From contig JBEWZL010000260.1 of NCBI GenBank assembly GCA_045837725.1, forward strand, positions 496,001 to 560,000: DNA of 64,000 nt, read 5' to 3'. The translations under genes were made by a program, and so were the position numbers. Positions 21,858 through 33,433 of the stretch are shown here, piece by piece. The number at the start of each line of letters is the position of its first letter. Position 1 is the first letter of the stretch. The notes under the pieces are model-generated. The model saw only the letters and a program-made list of their open reading frames with translations, was not told where the DNA came from and did no database searches. Source of the DNA: Vermamoeba vermiformis. Taxonomy: Eukaryota > Tubulinea > Echinamoebida.

Positions 21858-24800
21858 ATGTCGAATAAGCACAAGAAGGCCAACAAGCCTGATCACTCAG
21901 ATGATTCGTCGATGTCTGAATCCTCTTCGTCGTCCGACAAAGGTGAAGAACAAGACGAAAAGTTACGAGAGATCAAGCAAACCTTTAAGAAAAAAGGTCC
22001 TGCAGACTTTGAGCGCATTGCATTGCTTGGACGAGGAGATGTTGGTCGTGTCTACTTGGTTAAAATGAAGGGAACTGATACACTGTTTGCGATGAAAGTT
22101 CTCAAAAAGGCTGACATGATTCAAAGGAATAAGGTAATCATCTTACTAGGCCGGATCTATCGCTGATGAGACTAATCTGCGATCGCATTCGCACTTGTAT
22201 TGTCACCAAACAATTTCATAATACTAATTACTTCTCTTAGGTCAAACGTGTGCTCACTGAACGAGAAATTTTAGCTACAGCAAAACATCCATTCATAGTT
22301 ACGCTGTATTACTCTTTCCAAAGCACAAATCGCATTTACTTTATTATGGATTACTGTGCCGGTGGTGAATTTTATCGTACCATTCAAAGACAGCCGCATA
22401 AATGCCTCACAGGTACGCCGTAATTGTTTTTGATATTTTTCAAAAATTCCATTTCCTCAAGAAATTACTTATTCGGATGTCCGTTTTGTGGAAATGCATC
22501 CCAATGTTATGATATGCTCCAAATTAAGATGCTGTAACTATGTCTGATCGTTCAATCTATTTTCTAGAGGATCAAGCTCGATTTTACGCCGCTGAAGTAT
22601 TAAGCTCCTTGGAGTACCTCCATTTGATGGGTTTCATTTACAGAGGTATTTTACTCGATATTACAATCGTGAATACAAATTAACAATTAACAGATCTCAA
22701 GCCTGAAAACATTCTGCTGCACTCAAGCGGTCACATTATGTTAACAGACTTTGACTTGTCTAAAACCTCTGCCACTCCCGTCACTGTGCGTATTAAGAAG
22801 GGTGGCCCTCAAAGTGCACCAACAGTTGTTGCTGAGCCCGACTTGGTTACAAACAGGTGCGTGACACGTTCGACTTCGATTCAAAGCATTATTAATAGTT
22901 CCTCGAATTTAGTTTTGTCGGTACCGAAGAGTATTTAGCTCCTGAAGTTATTCGCGGCAAAGGCCACTCAGCAGCTGTCGATTGGTGGACATTTGGCATT
23001 TTAATTTTTGAAATGTTGGTGAGTATCCACGAATGCAATCTCTGCATAGTGCAAAGAAAGCTTATTTCGCTTTGTTTAGTACGGCACAACGCCTTTCAGA
23101 GGTGTGACGCGCGAAGAGACTTTTGAAAATATTGCTCGAAACGAATTGAAGTTCCCAGACCACCCACGTTGTGTTGTAAGTAGATATCGCGACTATTTGA
23201 TACAAACAGTAAACTTACTGTCATATTGAGGTGTCGCGCGACTGTAAAAACTTAATTAAGAAACTATTGCACCCCGATCCAAAGAAACGTTTGGGCTCTG
23301 AAGGTGGCGCTGCTGAAGTCAAGAGTATGTGACAGTTATCGTTGGAAGATGCGTACTAATATTTGACTTAGGCCACCCATTCTTCAAGTCTATCAACTGG
23401 GCTCTGATTCGAAATCTCAAGCCTCCAATTATTCCTCACTTAGAGGGTCCGTTGGATACGAGCCACTTCAGAAAGCTCGTTGATGACATGGGCAAGGAAG
23501 AAGAGGAGACTGAGGTTGATTCATCCGAGTTGAGCGAAGACCATCCCTTCAAGAGTTTCAAGCGAGGTATACCACCACCACCAAATCCGCGATAGAATAT
23601 GTCTAACTTCTTATGTAGTTCAACGCGATCAAGAAAGTGAAAAAGAGAGCGCCAAAGAGAGCGCCAAAGAACATAAAGACAAAGACCATAAGGATCACCG
23701 AGAGCCTGAATCTTTGACTTCAACAACTAACAGCGTTCCTGCTATGAGCTTGAGTACGTCCACCAATCAGCTCAAAGTCATGGAAAAAGGCAATGTAATC
23801 AGTGTCAGCAATGGCAGTTCAACAAAAGACGGTGAGCACAAGACACCGAGATATATGATGGTCTCATCGGCTGCTCTCGATGAAAAAGAAGACAAACGTA
23901 AGACCAACGATTCACCTAAAATTAATCGTCGTGACAGATCATTATCTGCTAAATTAGATAAAGACAAAGATCGCCGCGATAGTAATGACAAACATCACGA
24001 CAAAGACAAAGACAAGCACGACAAACACGACAAAAAGCACCATCATCGTGACAGCGATTCAGAGTCATCAGAAGGCAAGAAGGACAAGAAGAAACATCAT
24101 CACCGCACTGAGAGCGCTAAGTCCTCTTTGAGGAATAGTAAGGCTATTAAGGAAGAGCTGGAGAAGCACGATGAACAACAAGTAACTAGTCCACTTCTCG
24201 TGCAACAAGTTAATTTATCAGCCACAACACCTACCGCTACTCACTCACCGCGTACTCACAAGCACAAGCACCGTAGCAGCGAACGACCTCACCACAACCA
24301 TCATCACGATCACGAGCCTCATTCGTTAGCCGCCACCACGGATCTCGACACGCGTCACCGAAAGAAGAGCTCTGGTAGCGACAGTGGTGAAGACACTCGT
24401 TCTCCCGAGCGCAAGCACAAGCATCACCACAACCACAATAAAGACAAGAAAGACAACAAAGACAAGAAGGACAAAGAACACAAGTCTGACAAAGACCACA
24501 ACGACGTCGTAATTACTGTTGTAGCTCCAAAGGACGACCTCTCCGCCAGTGAGAAGCGCAAGAAGGACAACAAGGACAGCGGCGGTCACTCGACTAAGAG
24601 TGCACACAACAGCGATGATGAAGATCACGAGTCTAAAAGTGAGCGTGACAAGAAGCGAGCTAAAGACAACAAGCACGACGACGAGAAGGACAAACATCAC
24701 CGCGACAAGTCAAAGCGACACACTGTGATGTCTGCCTCGCTGGACACGAAGAAAGATGACGAGCGAAAAGAAAAACATCGTAGTCTGCACGAGAGTGACT

Positions 24801-24949
24801 TCACGCACGATCACGAGGACAGTCACAAAGAGAAAGACAAGCACCACAAGGACAAAAATAATAAGGACAAATCTGACCACAGCGACAAGGTTTCTTTGTC
24901 AGTCAGCAACAGTAATATTACTAATAATGGTAGCAATAAGTCGAGCTAA
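21858..24949 (+). CDS. AGC-family protein kinase, Fpk1 / NRC-2 type, with a long charged tail
   Basis: Nine exons (21858-22133, 22241-22412, 22568-22645, 22694-22856, 22913-23018, 23080-23175, 23231-23324, 23372-23566, 23619-24949) give 836 residues. Kinase motifs: [13 protein letters not shown] (glycine loop), FAMKVLKK (Lys), [13 protein letters not shown] (catalytic loop), LTDFDLSK (DFD in place of DFG), an activation-segment insert, then [16 protein letters not shown] plus an insert is the mark of fungal Fpk1/NRC-2 and plant AGCVIII kinases. [20 protein letters not shown] is the AGC tail seen in Fpk1/NRC-2. In yeast these kinases activate phospholipid flippases at the plasma membrane. After the kinase core comes a tail of over 400 residues dominated by Lys, His, Asp and Ser ([17 protein letters not shown]). 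A short Ser/Asp-rich segment precedes the kinase domain. Confidence 0.92.
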
Positions 24950-25073
24950 CAATAGGCCCCTTATCGCAACCATGCTCTGATCGAAGCAAATCGATCATTC
25001 CTTGTAAAAAATAAACACTTCTTCCTCATTCAACCAAGTTACGGATGCATGTTCATTTATTTTGTTTTATCTG

Positions 25074-26698
25074 ATGAGTGCCACAAGTGAGAGCGATGTG
25101 AAAGTGGCAATTGTCACTACCTGCAAAGGAGGTGGTGAGACCACTGTTTCATGGATGGCGTATCATTTAGAAGTCGGGTTCGACCACTTATTCATGTTTT
25201 TTGACGATCCTAACGATCCAGCTTTGTCTGACGCGAGAAAATTCGATAAAAATCGGGTAATAATGAATAACATCACCAAGTACATCGACTACTTGTCTTG
25301 CCGAGCACAGAAAATTAATTTGTAAATATCTTATTCAAAGGTGTCAATCCTCGTATCGAATGAAGAAGTTAAAGAGAAGCTAAAGGAAGGACATGCGTAC
25401 AAACATATGGAACAGTATTTAAAAGACGAAGTTCAGGCTAGACAGCAAGTGAATGCTGAGTTAGGTACTTACCTTAGACATTTTTGAACTTTTCACACAC
25501 AACTCTAATTATCATCATGAAGCCCTTCAATTGAGCGCTGAGCGAGGGTATCACTGGCTATTACACATCGACATTGACGAGATATTTTACTCGTTTAATA
25601 AGCCAATCAAGCAGCACTTCAAGTATGACAATAGACCAATTTGATTCGAACAACACCGTTATTGACCTTGTGACACAGAGAGCTGATGAACCAGAACATA
25701 GGCCACTTGACTTACATGAACTACGAGGCAGTGCCAACAACAGTGGACATTGGAGATTATTTTCAAGAGGTCACATTGTTCCGCAGACACTTGTCTTCTG
25801 TCCAGCTGACCGCACCGGCCTATCAGTACGTAACAGTGTTAATTGATGCGTGATATGTTGTGCTAATATACGAACAGGGCATTAGAGTATTGGACGAATA
25901 GAAGAAAGCACGGACAGTTCTTTTTGGCCTATGACAATGGCAAATCTGCAGTGCGCGTGCTGCAAGGTGAGTGACACCTGTCACTATCAAGTAAGATAGT
26001 CATGACTAATGAAGCATTCAGGTGTGACACCGAGCTCAGTGCACGAATGGAAACTTCCAAAGCAGACGAGCGAAGGAGAGCACTTGAAGAGCTGCACGGC
26101 AATCAATGACGCACGTCATTTAGACTTGAATAAGCTGCACAAGTGCGATGTAAGCTGTGTCACTATCGAATTGGAGCTAACTTTTAGCAGGACGTGGTCA
26201 TCTTGCACTTCGTAGTGTGCGGCTGGAAGTGGTATTTGAGCAAGTACAAGATATTGGACGTGTTTCCCAATCACTGGTTTGGCGGAAAATTGAAAATAGC
26301 ACCGTGTTTTCATTTGGACTCACGAGACTTGTACTTGGAGGGTGATATCGAGAGAATGAAGCAATTTTACAGGTAAGGACTAAAGACATTGTCAACAATA
26401 ACTAATGCACAGCAGTGACCAAGTGGTGCTCGATGAATCTCAAATTGAACAACAAATCAATGCAGGATTGGTTGTGCGCATTGATCATGTGTTGAAGACG
26501 CTAGAGCAAGTGCGTGACAAGTACCCGACAGCCAGTGCCGCGTCTGTGTTGCGCCTTGAGGACCTGACAAAAGAAAAGCGTGCGCCAGTCAAAGCGAATG
26601 ATGGCCCGCCGAGCACTGTGAACACATTGCCACTCACCAAGCAGTGGATGATTGCTGCACTCGTTGGTCAGTATTTGAATCCTGACGACAAGCAGTGA
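25074..26698 (+). CDS. GT92/DUF23-like or family-2-like glycosyltransferase
   Basis: Eight exons (25074-25256, 25341-25464, 25523-25622, 25679-25825, 25878-25966, 26022-26149, 26191-26372, 26413-26698) join in phase to 412 residues. The protein opens with VAIVTTCKGGGETTVSWMAY followed by HLEVGFDHLFMFFDDPND, a pattern of GT92/DUF23 and Glyco_tranf_2_4 enzymes, and has the DxD-type motif WLLHIDIDEIFY that would bind a nucleotide sugar and metal. Further conserved-looking parts are LTYMNYEAVPTT, a VTLFRRH helix, and a basic NRRKHGQFFLAYDNGKSAVR segment. No signal peptide or membrane anchor is visible at the chosen start, which is unusual for a Golgi enzyme. The sugar and acceptor cannot be predicted. 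The family call is moderate. Confidence 0.7.
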
Positions 26699-26741
26699 AC
26701 GCATTGTAAATAGCAATAATAATTAGTAATAAGAGCACAAT

Positions 26742-28870
26742 TTATTTCTTCGCGAATGTCTTCCTCTTGTCACCTTTAAATTCTTTTCGTTTCGGCTTGC
26801 CGAACTTATTCTCCGCATTATTAGTCTTGTTTCCTTTGTCTAATTTAAATGGCTTGTTTGGCTTATTGTGGGCTTGCTTCTTCGTGCCAGTGAAGCTGTG
26901 AAATAATGTGTTAATGGCTGGACCAGTTAGGGAAGTGCGCGACATACCTGCGCTTTGGCTTCTTCGCACTATTAGCAGTGTTGTTGTTAGTGTTATTTCT
27001 GTTGTTGTGCAGCTTGTCTCGGTTGAGTAATCGACGCTTTTGCACGTGGCCGTTGTTCTGTTGTTTGGTTTTCTGTTCGGGTGTCTTGATCTTTGCGCCG
27101 GGCTGTTTAGGTTTCTTTTGCAATGGTTTCTTTGCGCCAAGTGTTGCGAGCACCCATGACAAGTTGATGGTGCCGCTAAAGAATGTCGGCTTCTGTTGCA
27201 ACCAAGGCTCAGTCAGGGCGTGAATGTTCTTCGTTGTTGCCAGGGCAATGGTGACTTGTTCCACTTGTTCACGCTAACCAACTGTTAGCACTGCATTAGC
27301 AATTATGCTTAGGCTTACCAATGCTGTTTGATCGTTGACCGATAATTTCGAAGCATCTACTCGCTTCAGTTCTGACAGACGCGCGGCGAGTTGAGTGGTG
27401 TTAGCTTTTGTAGTCTGCATCAAATAATCCAAGCGTATTTTGAGGTCTGTGCGTCGTTCGGTTAATTTGTCTGCGGGGTCCAAATGTTCCCAAGGCTGAC
27501 CAATCGACGGTGTATTGACATTGACACCTGTCAAATTCTTGAATGACCACGGAGCTTTCGAGCCAATTTGGTGAGTGGCATACAGCACGCACTCAATGTA
27601 GCTGAAGTTGAATTGTGGTGCGTGAATGACTGAAGGACGTGGCACGGCGTCCAGCAGTACAGTGTGCAGAGATGGGAACACTGCGCGTGCAATGGAGCTC
27701 GACACTGAGGGCGATGACTCAGCCACTGCGCGCAACAAGAAGAGTTTGAGCTCAGGGGTCAATTGGGCCAGTTTGGGCAGCAATTCATTGGTGACGTGTT
27801 GCCAGAACACAACCGAACACACTCCGTCCTAGCGAGAGGTTAGTAGTGCCACTGACATTAGTCTACTAGTCGAGTACTTGCCTTGCAGAGTGGTGCAGCG
27901 GCAGCAAAACAGTGAACAAACTTGGCTGTGGCATCAATGTCAGTGACCGAGGGTGATTTGTTGGCCTCTGAGAGCTCTTCTAACAGCTGCACTAATTTAA
28001 CACGGCCTTCACCTTGATACACACGCAGTTTGACGAGCACTCCAATCAGCACTGTGAACTCGTCGTCCGTCACATCTTCGAGCACCTTTGTGACTGCTGT
28101 TAGCACTAGAACGCTGAATATGTCACTGTGTACAGACCTGCTTAATGAGACCAGAGAGGTGTTGTTCGACCTCGTTGTGCGGGTGAATGAGTGCATCGCC
28201 CAAGCGAGGCACATTGGCTTGGATCCAGTTCAGTGAATGACGGCGCACAGAGCCCGATCCGTGCAATATTTGATGAAACAGCGCGCTAAATACCTCTTTA
28301 ATATTCTGGTGCGCTAATGAGTCAAGTGCTTCTTTCACAGTGGTGGATTCAAGTTCTTCCTCTGGATGCGGTGACGTCAGCAAGGTCAGTTGAAGTGGCA
28401 CAACAAGCTCTTACCAGTGGAAAGAAGTTGTATTAAAATATCTGCCATGCGAGAAAGGTTTGTTGGAGAAGCCTTCGTTAGGAGGGGAATTTGCCGAATT
28501 GCGGTGACGCGGATCTATTCGAAAAAGAACGAAAAATTCAAAAAATAAGAATGACTGCATATTAAAATAATTTACCACATATTACTTACGGCTAAATCAT
28601 CTTCTTCGCATAAATCAACTATCGCTTCGGTTGCATCCTCGTGCAACGCAGCGTAGGAACTGAAATACTTTCCTAACAGCTGTGCTGTCAATTTCTTCTC
28701 TTGACCGCCCTTTTTACTGCATTCAATAAGCTCTTTATATAGTTTAATGCCCTAGTGATACCGTTGTTAGCTTGCGTTTCCAGATTCTCAGTTCTTACGT
28801 TTGGATCGTTCGGCTTCTCAATTTTAATGAGCTGGTCATTTAGTGAATATAATTTGTCTGCTAGTGACAT
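26742..28870 (-). CDS. API5: Apoptosis inhibitor 5 (API5/AAC-11) family protein
   Basis: Eight exons (28799-28870, 28590-28751, 28415-28514, 28134-28361, 27882-28096, 27319-27828, 26948-27273, 26742-26895) give about 588 residues. The helical-repeat body matches API5 in order: GGQEKKLTAQLLGKYFSSYA, DATEAIVDLCEEDDLAIRVT, IRQIPLLTKASPTNLSRMAD, VFSALFHQILHGSGSVRR, VTKVLEDVTDDEFTVLIGVL, FNFSYIECVLYATHQIGSKA, and PTFFSGTINLSW. The last 120 residues are extremely Lys/Asn/Gln-rich, like the nuclear and RNA-binding tail of API5. In animals it is a nuclear protein that suppresses apoptosis and associates with mRNA export factors. Intron 27829-27881 uses a GC donor, and the intron at 28097-28133 is only 37 bases. 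Start is the first ATG. Confidence 0.9.
27829..27881 (-). other. GC-AG intron in the API5 gene
   Basis: On the minus strand the exon ends CTCTGCAAG, the intron begins GCAAGTACTC and ends CGCTAG before GACGGAGTG. This joins PLCK to DGVCSVVFWQHV in phase. The GT four bases further on would change frame. It is the second GC donor with the same AG|GCAAGT context in the window. Confidence 0.85.
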
Positions 28871-29006
28871 TGTGCTGTGGTGTTTATAATGACAAGAAAA
28901 TAAAATTGGAGGGATCTGAAAAAACGAACCTTTTTTCTCTCTTTGGTAGTTTTACGCTTTTTTTTTTATTTAGTCGAATTACACTGACAATAGTCCTGTT
29001 TTCACC

Positions 29007-30917
29007 TTAGAAAGCAGGCTCGTTGTCCATAGAACCCATGCCGCCCATAGCACCACCCATGCTAGGCATCTTGGGGCCACCAGCGGGCTTGGCCATGATG
29101 AGCTGATCAATGCCGAGGATGGTGATGGCTGTGTTGGTGGCGAGCTTGATGGCGTAGAACTTGGCCAAGTAGCTGTCAAACACGTGCATGTCAACGGCAG
29201 AGCGGATCTTGTGCTCGTAGACGTCAACACCGTCAAACTTGTCGTTCTTCATGTGGTGGCTGTACAGCGTGGAGATGATCTCGCTAGCATTCATGCCTGC
29301 ATTCTCAGCAATGGTGCGCGGCACGACTTCAAAGCTCTCGGCGTACTTGTTGATGGCGTATTGCTCTTGGCCAGGAGTAGTCTCGGCGTAGGCCTTCAAT
29401 TGCTTGGCGAGCTCAATCTCAGCAGCACCAGCACCGGCGAGCAGTCTGTTGTCCTTGCTCAGGGCCTTGTAGACGTTGACACCGTCTTCAATGGCACGTT
29501 CAATGTCATCCAAAACATTTTGAGTGGCAGCGCGCACAACAATAGTGGCGACACCGCTGTCGTCCTTGTTTTGCTTCAAGACAATTACTTTTTGACTGCC
29601 AATCTCGTCGACGTAGACCTCAGAGCAGTGACCCATCTCTTCAGCGGTGGGGGCACCGAGTCTGACCATAGGAGCAGCACCAACTGTCTTGCACAGACGA
29701 CGAATTTCGAACTTTGAAAGAGTCTTGATGACCATCAATTTGTATTTCTCCAAGAAGTGCATTGCCATCTCGTCAATAGCGCCACCGCTGATCACGACAT
29801 TGACGCCGCTGTCAGCAATCTGTTTGATCAACTTCTCCAAAGCAGCTTCTTCGCCCTTGTTAAAACCCAACAACTCTTCGGCGTTCTTCAACACCAAGGT
29901 GCCCTTGCCTTCTGTTTTGGCAACACCAATGCCGCCAGTAAAGATGGCAATCTTGGCGTCATTAACGCGCTTAATGGTGCCTTCAACATCGCGTGACACG
30001 ATGGCACCCTTGACAGTGAATGAATCACTCACACCACCACCAGGGATTTTAGCGACGCGCACGTTATCTACATTGAAGTTCTTGCTGTTCTTGGGCAGAG
30101 TGCTGATGCAGGCCTCGGCTATGAGACGCGACAAAATGTCCTCGTAGCCGATGTGTTTGGAAGCAACGGCAGCTTTGATAGCGCGGCCCATACCTTCAAG
30201 ATCGTGCAAGTTCTCTGCCTTTTGGGCCACCATATCTAAAATTCATATTAGTACGGAGGAGTAATAGTAACAAGAATAGAGGTGAGGCTTAAGAAATTGA
30301 TTTTTGATTGAGATCGTGATCGTGTTGGCACGTACTTTGCAACAATTCTTCGACTTTCTGTCCAGCCTTTTCGAAACCAGTAATAATATCGCTAGTGTGC
30401 AAGCCAACGCGCAATAATGCTTCAGCTTGTTGTAAAAGCTCTCCTGCGAGAATAATGACAAGATTTGTGTGATCTCCGACCTAAATACGTAGCATAGTTG
30501 GTATAAATCTTGCTAAATGCATGTGAGTATTTTTTGGTACCTCTTCTTCTTGTCTCTTTGAAGCCATGACGATCATCTTGGCAGCAGGATGCACGATCTC
30601 CAATTCCTTAACAATAGTGCCTGCATCGCTGGTGACAATAAGTTTTTCTTGAGCGGTAATGACCATTTTGTTCATGCCTATGCAAATAGATTAGAAAAAC
30701 AGAATATTGCATTATTGGTGGATTAACAAAAATAATTATTTTAAATAATTATAATAACGCTCTAAATGCTATCATAGGTACCATTAGGGCCCAAAGAAGT
30801 TCTAATAATTTTTGCCAACTCTTTGCAGGCCTCAATGTTGCGTAAAACAGCCTCTTCTTGGCCTGAGAGGTGCTTGGTGCCCTCTTTCAACATATCTTGT
30901 GCGCGTGAGACGAGCAT
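29007..30917 (-). CDS. CCT8: T-complex chaperonin subunit theta
   Basis: Four exons (30782-30917, 30541-30677, 30336-30480, 29007-30235) give 548 residues, the same length as human CCT8. Theta-specific sequence is clear: GPNGMNKMV, ELEIVHPAAKMIVMASKRQE, FNVDNVRVAKI, EEMGHCSEVYVDEIG, and the C-terminal IDQLIMAKPAGGPKMPSM. It is one of eight subunits of the cytosolic CCT ring that folds actin and tubulin. Two nucleotide-site motifs are altered: GDGTN is GDHTN (the hydrolytic Asp stays) and the usual GAGATE is GAGAAE. The extreme tail is Gly/Met-rich (GGAMGGMGSMDNEPAF), like bacterial GroEL tails. The gene is divergent from Elongin A across 193 bases. Confidence 0.96.
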
Positions 30918-31110
30918 TGTGTAATATAGTTATAAATATACTTCGTTGAGGTGTTTACAAGTAGGAGAACAGCAACAATCGAGTTGCAGCAGCCTGACAG
31001 AACAAATTTTTTGGTTAAGTCGCGATCTGCCCAGTTAAGCGAAGAGGTCGGCGTTTATTGGTTATTCGCGACTCTACTGTTAATATATAGAACACATCTT
31101 TTGTATATAA

Positions 31111-31999
31111 ATGTTAGGCAAAGGCCGAGGAGGGCAAAAGAATGAAGTGCCTACACTAAAACGTCTGGCAACCGAGACTATCATAGATAACCTCGATGGT
31201 ATGGGTTTGTAACACCACATATTTCATATTCCCTTGCATATCATAATGTAATGTATACTTCCAGCCTTGAGAGATGTCGGGGATGTCCCTCAAAATTTAT
31301 TGGATGATATACTTGCAGTATGCTCGGTAGAGCAACTCCTACGTATTGAAGCAGAGTCGGTAAGTGTTTTATTTTTAGTTTGGAATTGATAAATTATTTA
31401 AAATTAATTTTGATTCTTGGTACTAAATTTCCTCTATTATCCACAGAATCGACCTGATCTGAACACAGACAAATATTGGCAACTTCATTGTGGTAGAATA
31501 GGTGTTACGAAAGTGCCTGGCGTAAGTGATTGCTGTATTGTAATTTTAGACCGCTTATTGATCCGTTTCTGCGCAGAAAAATTGGAAAGAGTCTTATAAG
31601 GTAAGATATTTGCAGATTAATAGCTATACCGAATGAATGATTAATATCTGGGCAGCATAAACTTGCAGATGATGAAGTCAAGAGACAAAGGGTCGCGCAA
31701 AGAATTCGTGAAATGAGTCAACAAGAAACAAAAGGTAAATTCTCACTTGCGTGACCTCAGTAATAATATAATAATGTACTATTAAAGAGCGCGAGACGAA
31801 GAGAAGTCGCGTGCTTGAAGCACTGCCTGCAAACAAGAAGGCACGCACAGTGAGTTATCCAGGCACCAGAACCACGAACAACTTCAACCAAATCAAAAAT
31901 CGACCCAATCCTGCTGCTATTAAAGTCGCACCTAAAGCGGGCATGAACTTGCTGCAATTGTCCAAGATGCAAGCCAAGAAGAAGAAAGGTCACTTCTGA
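31111..31999 (+). CDS. ELOA: Elongin A-like protein
   Basis: Six exons (31111-31198, 31265-31359, 31447-31521, 31577-31600, 31656-31734, 31788-31999) give 190 residues. The first part matches the Elongin A family: PTLKRLATETIIDNLDALRD, VGDVPQNLLDDILAVCSVEQ (BC-box/F-box-like helices), LLRIEAESNRPDLNTDKYWQ, LHCGRIG, then NWKESYKHKLADDE. The C-terminal half is Lys/Arg-rich and disordered. Elongin A binds Elongin C and acts in transcription elongation and in a Cullin ligase that removes stalled RNA polymerase II. The protein is short because it lacks the TFIIS N-domain of animal Elongin A, as fungal Ela1 does. One exon holds only 24 bases. Confidence 0.88.
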
Positions 32000-32105
32000 A
32001 GCCGCGTTCGTTCAATGTCAGGCCTTGTAAAATTTGTACAAAGTGTTTGTAAAAAGAGTTGATTATTATTTACAATAATATGCGCCAAAGTGACCAAGCA
32101 CTAGA

Positions 32106-33296
32106 TTATTTGACTGCTTTCTTGGCACGCAGCTCTTTAATCTCTTCTTCGAGCTGCACAATCTGTCTGTTGCTTTCTTTGACCTCTTTAGCCAGGCCCT
32201 TAAATGTGTTATTAGTACTCATGCAGTTAACGACACTACTACTTACGAGAATTTTCGAGAGTGTCAAGGCGTAGTATTTGTCGAATTGTGCAATATGTGC
32301 TGGCGGTGTCTCCAACATTCCTGGTATATTGCTAGAACGGTAATCAGTAAATAATATCTTTCGAATATCTATTCGACATAGACGCACTGTAAGGCATCGC
32401 TGAGCTCGCTAAATGGACCAGCACCAACAATGTTTTTATCGTAAGTGGATATCGGGTTGAAATTCAAATAGTCCTCTTGTGAGCTTGAAATCAAATTGAC
32501 GACCTCTAATGCGACAGAATTGACCTCGCTACACTATTGTTAATAACAATAATAGTGTTACTGCACGCGTGAGACGTACCCAAGTGAATTGACTTTGAGT
32601 GCTCGATAATCAAACGAATGCACTGTTTGATCTTCAGTCACGCCTTGACTCAACACAAAGAACAACAGTGGTGGCACTGCACTCTCGAGCGACTGTAACG
32701 TGATTGGTGAGCTATTCAGCAAGTGATAGAGAATAGAGATTTACCCTCGGACTCTTTGGTATGTCTGAACCAAATTGACGGAAATAGAATGGCTCGAGCT
32801 GTCTGTGCACGGCTAATTCTTTCATCGATGGCTTCAGAGGCAAGCCTCGTCTGAATCTGAACCAACCCAAGAAATTCTACCACGAGAAAATAAATACAAC
32901 GAAATTGAAAAATGATCATAATCATACCTGTTTTCTTGATGACAGAACTTGCGCAAGTAAATTCGGATCCACTATACCAGTTGCATCGTAAAAACTATTG
33001 AGTGTCCCCAAGGGTACGTAGCTTTGGATAGCTGCGAAATTAAATTAATTTTCGAAAATATTTTAATAATTTATTACCAATCGTAGTTTTGAACTGCTTG
33101 CTGCCTGCATAATCATCAAATTTCTGCTGTTCGTTTCTATTAATTGTTCCAAAGAGTAAACCTTCCTTTGGAATTGTAAGTCGAGAGAGTAGAAATTGAT
33201 CTAGCTTACAGCATCAGAATTGCAACAAAGAACTTCTCTGAACAAGGCTGATAAGGTAACGCCAGCTACTTTAATATTATCATCTGTGGTTGACAT
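32106..33296 (-). CDS. Abraxas/FAM175-like MPN-minus protein (BRISC/BRCA1-A scaffold)
   Basis: Eight exons (33210-33296, 33078-33165, 32928-33031, 32745-32876, 32580-32692, 32388-32528, 32247-32331, 32106-32198) give 280 residues. The MPN fold follows Abraxas: VAGVTLSALFREV, EGLLFGTI, QSYVPLGTLNSFYDATGIVD, then SSRKQNFLGWFRFRRGLPLK, where animal Abraxas reads NVVGWYKFRR. PPLLFFVLSQG and SFDYRALKVNSLGEVN continue the fold, and the C-terminus is a coiled coil (VKESNRQIVQLEEEIKELRA). No metal-binding JAMM motif is present, as expected. The family scaffolds the K63-specific deubiquitinase BRCC36. No C-terminal SxxF BRCT-binding motif is seen, so it looks more like the BRISC type (Abro1). Paralogue assignment is open. 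Confidence 0.82.
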
Positions 33297-33433
33297 GTTG
33301 ATCGCGTCTTTAGATCTGTTTGTGCTCCGAAGAAAAAGTTGGCTTGAAATTTTTGCCGTCGATTTTCCCGCTCAAATTTTTCAAATAGTCGTTGAAGTTT
33401 GTCGATGGACAGAATCGATAAAATTGGATTAAA

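Noticed and set aside
24000-24900. GACAAAGACAAG-type DNA repeats as a possible minisatellite
   Set aside because: The frame is kept throughout and codes for the kinase tail; codons vary, so it is coding low complexity rather than a tandem DNA repeat.
29184-29717. Plus-strand open frame of 177 codons opposite CCT8
   Set aside because: It is fully antisense to the conserved CCT8 exon and resembles no family.
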